A DNA stretch of 64,000 nucleotides from Sporobolomyces roseus (lineage: Eukaryota > Basidiomycota > Microbotryomycetes > Sporidiobolales > Sporidiobolaceae), in contig JADILM010000005.1 of the NCBI GenBank assembly GCA_016617785.1, forward strand, positions 1,240,001-1,304,000, in the 5' to 3' direction. The notes below the pieces were generated by a model. It was not told the DNA's origin and ran no database searches. It saw only the letters and a list, made by a program, of their open reading frames with translations. Shown here one piece after another: positions 59,659 to 64,000 of this stretch (position 1 is its first letter; the number at the start of each line of letters is the position of its first letter). Position numbers and translations under genes: made by a program.

Positions 59659-61402
59659 CTATCCTCCTCCTCTTCCCCATCGTATACTACCCTGTCGTTT
59701 CGGATCCCTTCCTTTGCTTGCTCCTGCCGCCGAGGTTGTTTTCATCTTTGCAGCGGCGGAAACGAGATCCTACGAGAACGCGGAGAGGTTAGTCAATCTT
59801 ACAGACCAATGCAAACCCCACGAGAGATCTCAAGCTCACCGAAATCATTCCGTTATAAGTCTCCTTATCCTGACCCTCCTTCTCCCTCATCAGCAAAGCA
59901 TGCGTCAGAACCTCGCTAGCCTCTACACTGATCTTCTCTAACTCCTCCGTCATCTTTCTCAACTTCCCGACGCTCATCAAAGTAAGATCATCCTCTTTGA
60001 ACGATAGTAGCTGATTGGCGAGAGTTTTGTCGAGAGGTGGTGGAGAAGTCGCTCGTCTTGTTCGTTCGCGATCTGCGAAGGGTGTTGAAGAGCGAGAGGG
60101 GACTCGAGATGAGGAGAAAGGTAGTGGTGAGGCACCAGGAGGGGCAGAAGATGGTCGAGACTGAGAGGTGGATAGTCGAGGAGAGGAAGAAATCGCTAGG
60201 GAGGAGAGGGGCTTCGAATCGGTGGACTGCAATAGAGGATCGTACATATCAGTCACTGCGCGAGCGATAAACGAGAGGGAGCAAGATGAGCTCACATCAT
60301 CCAAATTGACCGGAACTCCCATGGTAATCAGATGTTCGCGACGAATCTTCGACCGTCGCCAATCCAGAGGCCGCAGTGGCGGTAGGGACGAGAGAGTAGC
60401 TAGAAGATTCCGTCTATAGCTCAGTTGAGCGGAAGGGTCAGGATCATATAGCTGATGTGACAGAATGAAAAGCGAAACTCACGATTCTTCGGTTACTAGA
60501 ACCTGCGCGACTCCTTCGACCTGTCTCTCCGGTTCATCGCTGACCTTCTCTGACACGTCACCCCATGCGCTCGATACGAAGTCCCTCAATTGCGGTCCGA
60601 CCGTTCTTCGAGTTGGTCGATTTGACAGATCGAGTCGCAAAGGAGGTAACGTGGAAGAAGAAGCGATAGGTTGCGGAGCAGGAGTCTCGGAGAATGTCGT
60701 CGGGGCTGGAGGTGGAGGTGCGTCGAAAGCGGATTCATCCAGAGGAGCGGTATCTCCGAAATCACCAAAATCATCGTCCTCATTCCCTCCTTCGACTGTT
60801 TCACCCATTTCTCCGAAATCATCATCATCAAAGTCATCGAAATCGTCCATTGGCGGTGCTTCTGAGGGTTCTGTAGAGGTGGTAGGGGGAGGAAGGGAGA
60901 AAGTTGTCGATTGCTGTTCTGGTCGAGGAGAATTCGATGATGCAGAGAAAGCGTCATCATCGTCGGGGAAGTCGTCCATAGGTGGTTCTTCTCTATTTGT
61001 GATGACTTCGTCTTCGACTATAGGGATGGGAGGCGCGAGGGGAGGGAGTGAAACTGATGAGGTTGGTGCGAGAAGGGGAGAAGCATTTGGCGAAGAAGAG
61101 GACTCAGACGCTGGCTCAGTCGCGGAGGTGTGATCTGTAGTTTGTGATTCCTCCTGTGCCTTCTCTGATCCTAACTCTGGCTCACTTGACTCTGCCTCAA
61201 CCTGATTCGAGTGGTTTGTTTCCTCCACTTCCTCCTTCTCTCCTTCCACCTCAGCTGGCTCCTTTCCCCAGCTAGCATCTTCATCATCTACCTCTAGACT
61301 CAGTCGTGGCGCTTCTTCAGCTTGATCAGGTGGTGTTGAGGTTGAAGTGAGGTTAGGCGATGCGTCAACTGATGAGGCTCCCCAAGGGTTGTCGGAATCC
61401 AT
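59659..61402 (-). CDS. Laa2/aftiphilin-like clathrin-adaptor accessory protein
   Basis: Four exons, 60483..61402, 60296..60413, 59840..60226 and 59659..59769, joined in phases 2, 0 and 0, 511 aa. The N-terminal ~300 residues are acidic and disordered with NPWG near the start and short Asp-Phe-Gly motifs, PMDDFDDFDDDDFGEMG and DDDFGDFGDTAP, typical ligands of the gamma-adaptin/GGA ear. A conserved patch follows across the first intron: LRPLDWRRSKIRREHLITMG plus VPVNLDD, also found in fungal homologues of yeast Laa2. Then a Ser/Pro linker and a helical segment (LMSVGKLRKMTEELEKISVE). Laa2 and aftiphilin help AP-1 in clathrin transport between Golgi and endosomes. The link rests on the motifs and the LDW-x-x-SKIRR patch, so the role is inferred. 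Confidence 0.62.
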
Positions 61403-61746
61403 GAACGCGTCTCGACCTGCTCAGGAGGATACTGAGGCTAAATTGAAGCTATACAGCTGGTCGATAGAGTCGTCGGATGGTGTTGGTTGAAGTCGATTCT
61501 CGCTCATTTCGACTTTCGCAAACAGCTCGTCAATTTCTCTCGATTCTGGTAAGTATCGGACTACAAAGCGCTCTTCGAGACTATCCTTTCGCTACGGTTC
61601 ATTCGACTCAACTAGTGAGATGAGGATTTGTCGAAGTACGCCGTCGGGCGAGATTTTCTTTCAACCCGCTCCCTTATCGGTATGATCCATCTTGCTCCTC
61701 TCTTCACTACACACACCACAAACTCACTTGAACCACACCGACGAAC
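61403..61746. promoter_or_regulatory. Divergent intergenic region of the Laa2-like and dihydropyrimidinase genes (344 bp)
   Basis: Both promoters must lie here. CT-rich leader (CTCCTCTCTTCACTAC) precedes the ATG at 61747. No specific regulatory site is recognised. Confidence 0.4.
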
Positions 61747-63903
61747 ATGAGCAGCACCTTCGATTTCGATTTGGTCATCAAGAATGGTATCGTCGTTTCT
61801 GCCTCAGACGAAACTCGCTGCGACATCGCTGTCAAGGATGGCAAGGTCGTTCTACTTATGCAGGATGTACCAGTACCCGAAGGTTGTCAAGTCATCGATG
61901 CCGAAGGCGGATGTGTTACAGTAAGCGTTTGTTTCGCGTCTCGTCGCAAACTCCGCTGATACCGCTTTCTTCCTCAGCCTGGACTGATTGACTCGCATGT
62001 GCACATCGCTCAGAGCGCGTAAGCTCAGAATCGGCCTCTCCTCGCTCGTGCGGTTTCTCCCAGCTGACGAACCTTCCCTTCGATAGTGCCAAATCGCTTG
62101 GTGCGAAATCAGCCGACGATTGGACGACAGCGACTCGTTCAGCAGTCGGAGGAGGATGTACTACTGTTATCGCTTTCGCCGTGCAGCAACGTGGATCTTC
62201 GATGCAACAAGCTGTCGACGCATACCACGAATTGGCCAACGATAACACGATTTGCGACTATTCGTTCCATATCATCGTGACGGATCCATCGGAAGAGCAA
62301 ATGCACGTTGAGCTACCAAAGTTGATTGAACAAGGAATAACGAGTGTAAAGGTGAGTTCCTTCGCTTCGTCTCATTTGCACGAGACAAGACAATTAACGA
62401 GAATCCTGTCTAGATTTATTCGACGTATCCCGCTCTCAAGTTGGACGACACACAGATTCTCGACTGTTTCTATGCCGCCCGAAAGTACGGAGTCACTGTC
62501 AGTGAGTCAACTTTTCGCATCGTCGATGTTTCACAATCTCTCGAATTGACGAAATGCGCTTCTCCAGTGGTGCACGCCGAAAACTCTGACATGATCAGCT
62601 GGATGACCGCTGATCTCGCCAAACGGGGAATGGTCTCTCCCTGGAACCACGGGACTTCTCGCCCACCTATCGTCGAATCCGAAGCGACGAACCGAGTTCT
62701 TGCGTTGGCAGAACTGCTCGATACTCCTGTTCTCTTCGTTCACGTCTCGGCACCGGATGCTTTCAAGGTTATCAGAGAAGCTCAAGGACGGAGGATGTCG
62801 GTTTATGCCGAGACTTGCCCTCACTACCTACTCTTGACGGGTGAAGCGATGAGAGCTCCTGGTTTCGAGGGTACGTTGATCAGCTTCTCCTCTACATTTA
62901 CCCTGTTCTCACACTTGCTCGTGTCTCATAGGTGCGAAAGCGTGTTGCGCTCCACCTTTGCGGGAGAATCCAGCTGATCGCGAACAAGTTTGGAATTCGA
63001 CTTTGAACGGAACCGTAACTGTGCTGTCCTCGGACCACGCCCCGACCAATTACTACGATGAGAGTGGCAAGCAACTCGGGCTTGCGAAGAATCCTACGAA
63101 GAACGAGAGAGGAGATTTCCGATACATGTTCGTCCGATTCGCTACCTTTCCCTGAGCGCAGTTTAAGCTGACTTTCCTCACTCGTCTATAGTCCGAACGG
63201 TCTCCCAGGCGAGTCCCGATATATCCTTTACCTCTGCTCTTCTATCGCTTACCGATTCGCAAATGTCCAGGTGTCGAAACTCGAGGACCACTAATGTGGA
63301 GCGAAGGAGTTTGCAAAGGTGAGCTTGTTCCCGCTACTTCCTTAACGCAATGCTGACCTCACGCAACCATGTAGATCGCATGTCGCCATCCCAGTTCGTC
63401 GAGCTCAACTGCACGAACGCTGCTAAACTTTACGGAATGTACCCTCAAAGTCAGTTCAATCTCGTTTCTCTCACTTCACCACCTTCACTGACGAATAGCT
63501 TCCTCCCTTTCTTAGAGGGAACTATTCAACCTGGTAGTGACGCCGACTTTGTCATCTGGCGAAAATCCGCTGATCGCAGACCCTCGGAAATTACCGTCAA
63601 GAATGTCAGTCAAGCTTTCTCTCCACTTCAACTCGCTTCGACCTGCTGACGCTCCCATGGCTCTCATAGCTTCACTCGGCTTGCGACTATACGCCGTTCG
63701 AGGGTCACTCTATCGAAGACTGGCCACTTCTCACGATTCTCCGGGGCAAGGTCGTTTACGATGGTCAATCGAACGAAGTGACCGGCGTGAAGGGATATGG
63801 ACGGTTCCTCAAGCGAGGGAGAAGCGGCTTGAGAGGACCGACGGGCAAATGGCTGAACGAGTGGAGACCAGATTATGTAGAGGAGCAGGAGCGAAATCGC
63901 TAG
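61747..63903 (+). CDS. Dihydropyrimidinase / D-hydantoinase (cyclic amidohydrolase)
   Basis: Eleven exons: 61747..61920, 61978..62018, 62087..62351, 62414..62501, 62568..62870, 62932..63127, 63192..63208, 63271..63318, 63375..63449, 63516..63604, 63670..63903; 509 aa. The seventh exon is 17 nt, and the intron after it has a GC donor (CCAG|GCGAGT); joining restores LPGVETRGPLMW, which is invariant in the family. Metal-binding set: PGLIDSHVHI (His65, His67), the Lys carboxylated between the two zincs in GITSVKIYSTYP (about 160), VMVHAEN-type MVHAEN (about 192), VHVSAPDA, and SSDHAP with the catalytic Asp. The enzyme opens dihydrouracil or dihydrothymine in reductive pyrimidine breakdown (PYD2 in yeasts that have the pathway); hydantoin activity is possible. 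C-terminal FEGHSIEDWPLLTILRGKVV is typical. Confidence 0.92.
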
Positions 63904-64000
63904 ATAGAATCGATTTGTAGCTTGTTTTGTACTCACATAGCAATTACTCCTCAGCCGAGAGACTGAATTCCATTCGCAATCGTGTTGCGAAACCAACGCT

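Noticed and set aside
60465..61133. 222-aa plus-strand reading frame opposite the Laa2-like gene
   Set aside because: Low-complexity Ser/Gly antisense shadow of the acidic Asp/Glu/Ser-rich coding strand; the minus-strand gene has spliced, in-frame exons and recognisable motifs.

Overview
This 64 kb window is nuclear DNA of an intron-rich fungus, most probably a basidiomycete. Genes are split by many short introns (about 50-90 nt) with GTRNGT donors, a CTGAC-type branch site 15-35 nt before the acceptor and C/TAG acceptors. The gene set is fungal: a BCK1-type MAPKKK, a Dicer, an ABCC transporter, an acetate transporter of the GPR1/FUN34/YaaH family, RPN12 and PRE3. Base composition near 50% GC, BTB and F-box-like families and a CigA-like fucosyltransferase fit a basidiomycete, perhaps Pucciniomycotina; that lineage call is inference. 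All exon joins below were worked out by hand from splice signals and frame continuity.

Layout. 1-7 kb: the 3' end of an acidic SQ/TQ-rich protein, two tandem paralogous single-pass membrane proteins, a NOL7/Utp16-like ribosome-biogenesis protein and a 505-aa membrane protein. 8.4-17.8 kb: a Dal5-type MFS permease, a tRNA-Gly(UCC) and a 25-exon ABCC transporter. 18-26.3 kb: RRP15, a 12-exon acetate transporter with micro-exons, a small cysteine-rich protein, and the proteasome genes RPN12 and PRE3 transcribed divergently from 269 bp. 26.6-33.1 kb: four tandem F-box/LRR-like genes on the minus strand. 33.3-40.6 kb: two small genes and a 1751-aa BCK1-like kinase. 41-49.6 kb: Dicer, a Bin3/MePCE RNA-cap methyltransferase and an O-fucosyltransferase-like type II enzyme. 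49.8-58.2 kb: three paralogous BTB-domain genes (the third broken), a second identical tRNA-Gly, a small unknown gene and an unresolved stretch. 58.5-63.9 kb: a DUF336 protein, a Laa2/aftiphilin-like trafficking protein and a dihydropyrimidinase.

The genes are mostly independent housekeeping and accessory functions. Functional links are the proteasome pair, ribosome biogenesis (RRP15 and the Utp16-like protein) and small-RNA biology (Dicer beside an RNA 5'-cap methyltransferase). The two lineage-specific families, F-box-like and BTB-like, both belong to classes that often act as substrate receptors of cullin ubiquitin ligases. No transposon, CRISPR array, virus-like gene or obvious biosynthetic cluster was seen. 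The most unusual observations are the decaying BTB copy with its 67-bp block identical to a neighbour, the in-frame optional intron just before the Dicer Walker A motif, the micro-exons and GC-AG introns, and several small intron-containing genes that simple ORF scanning would miss.
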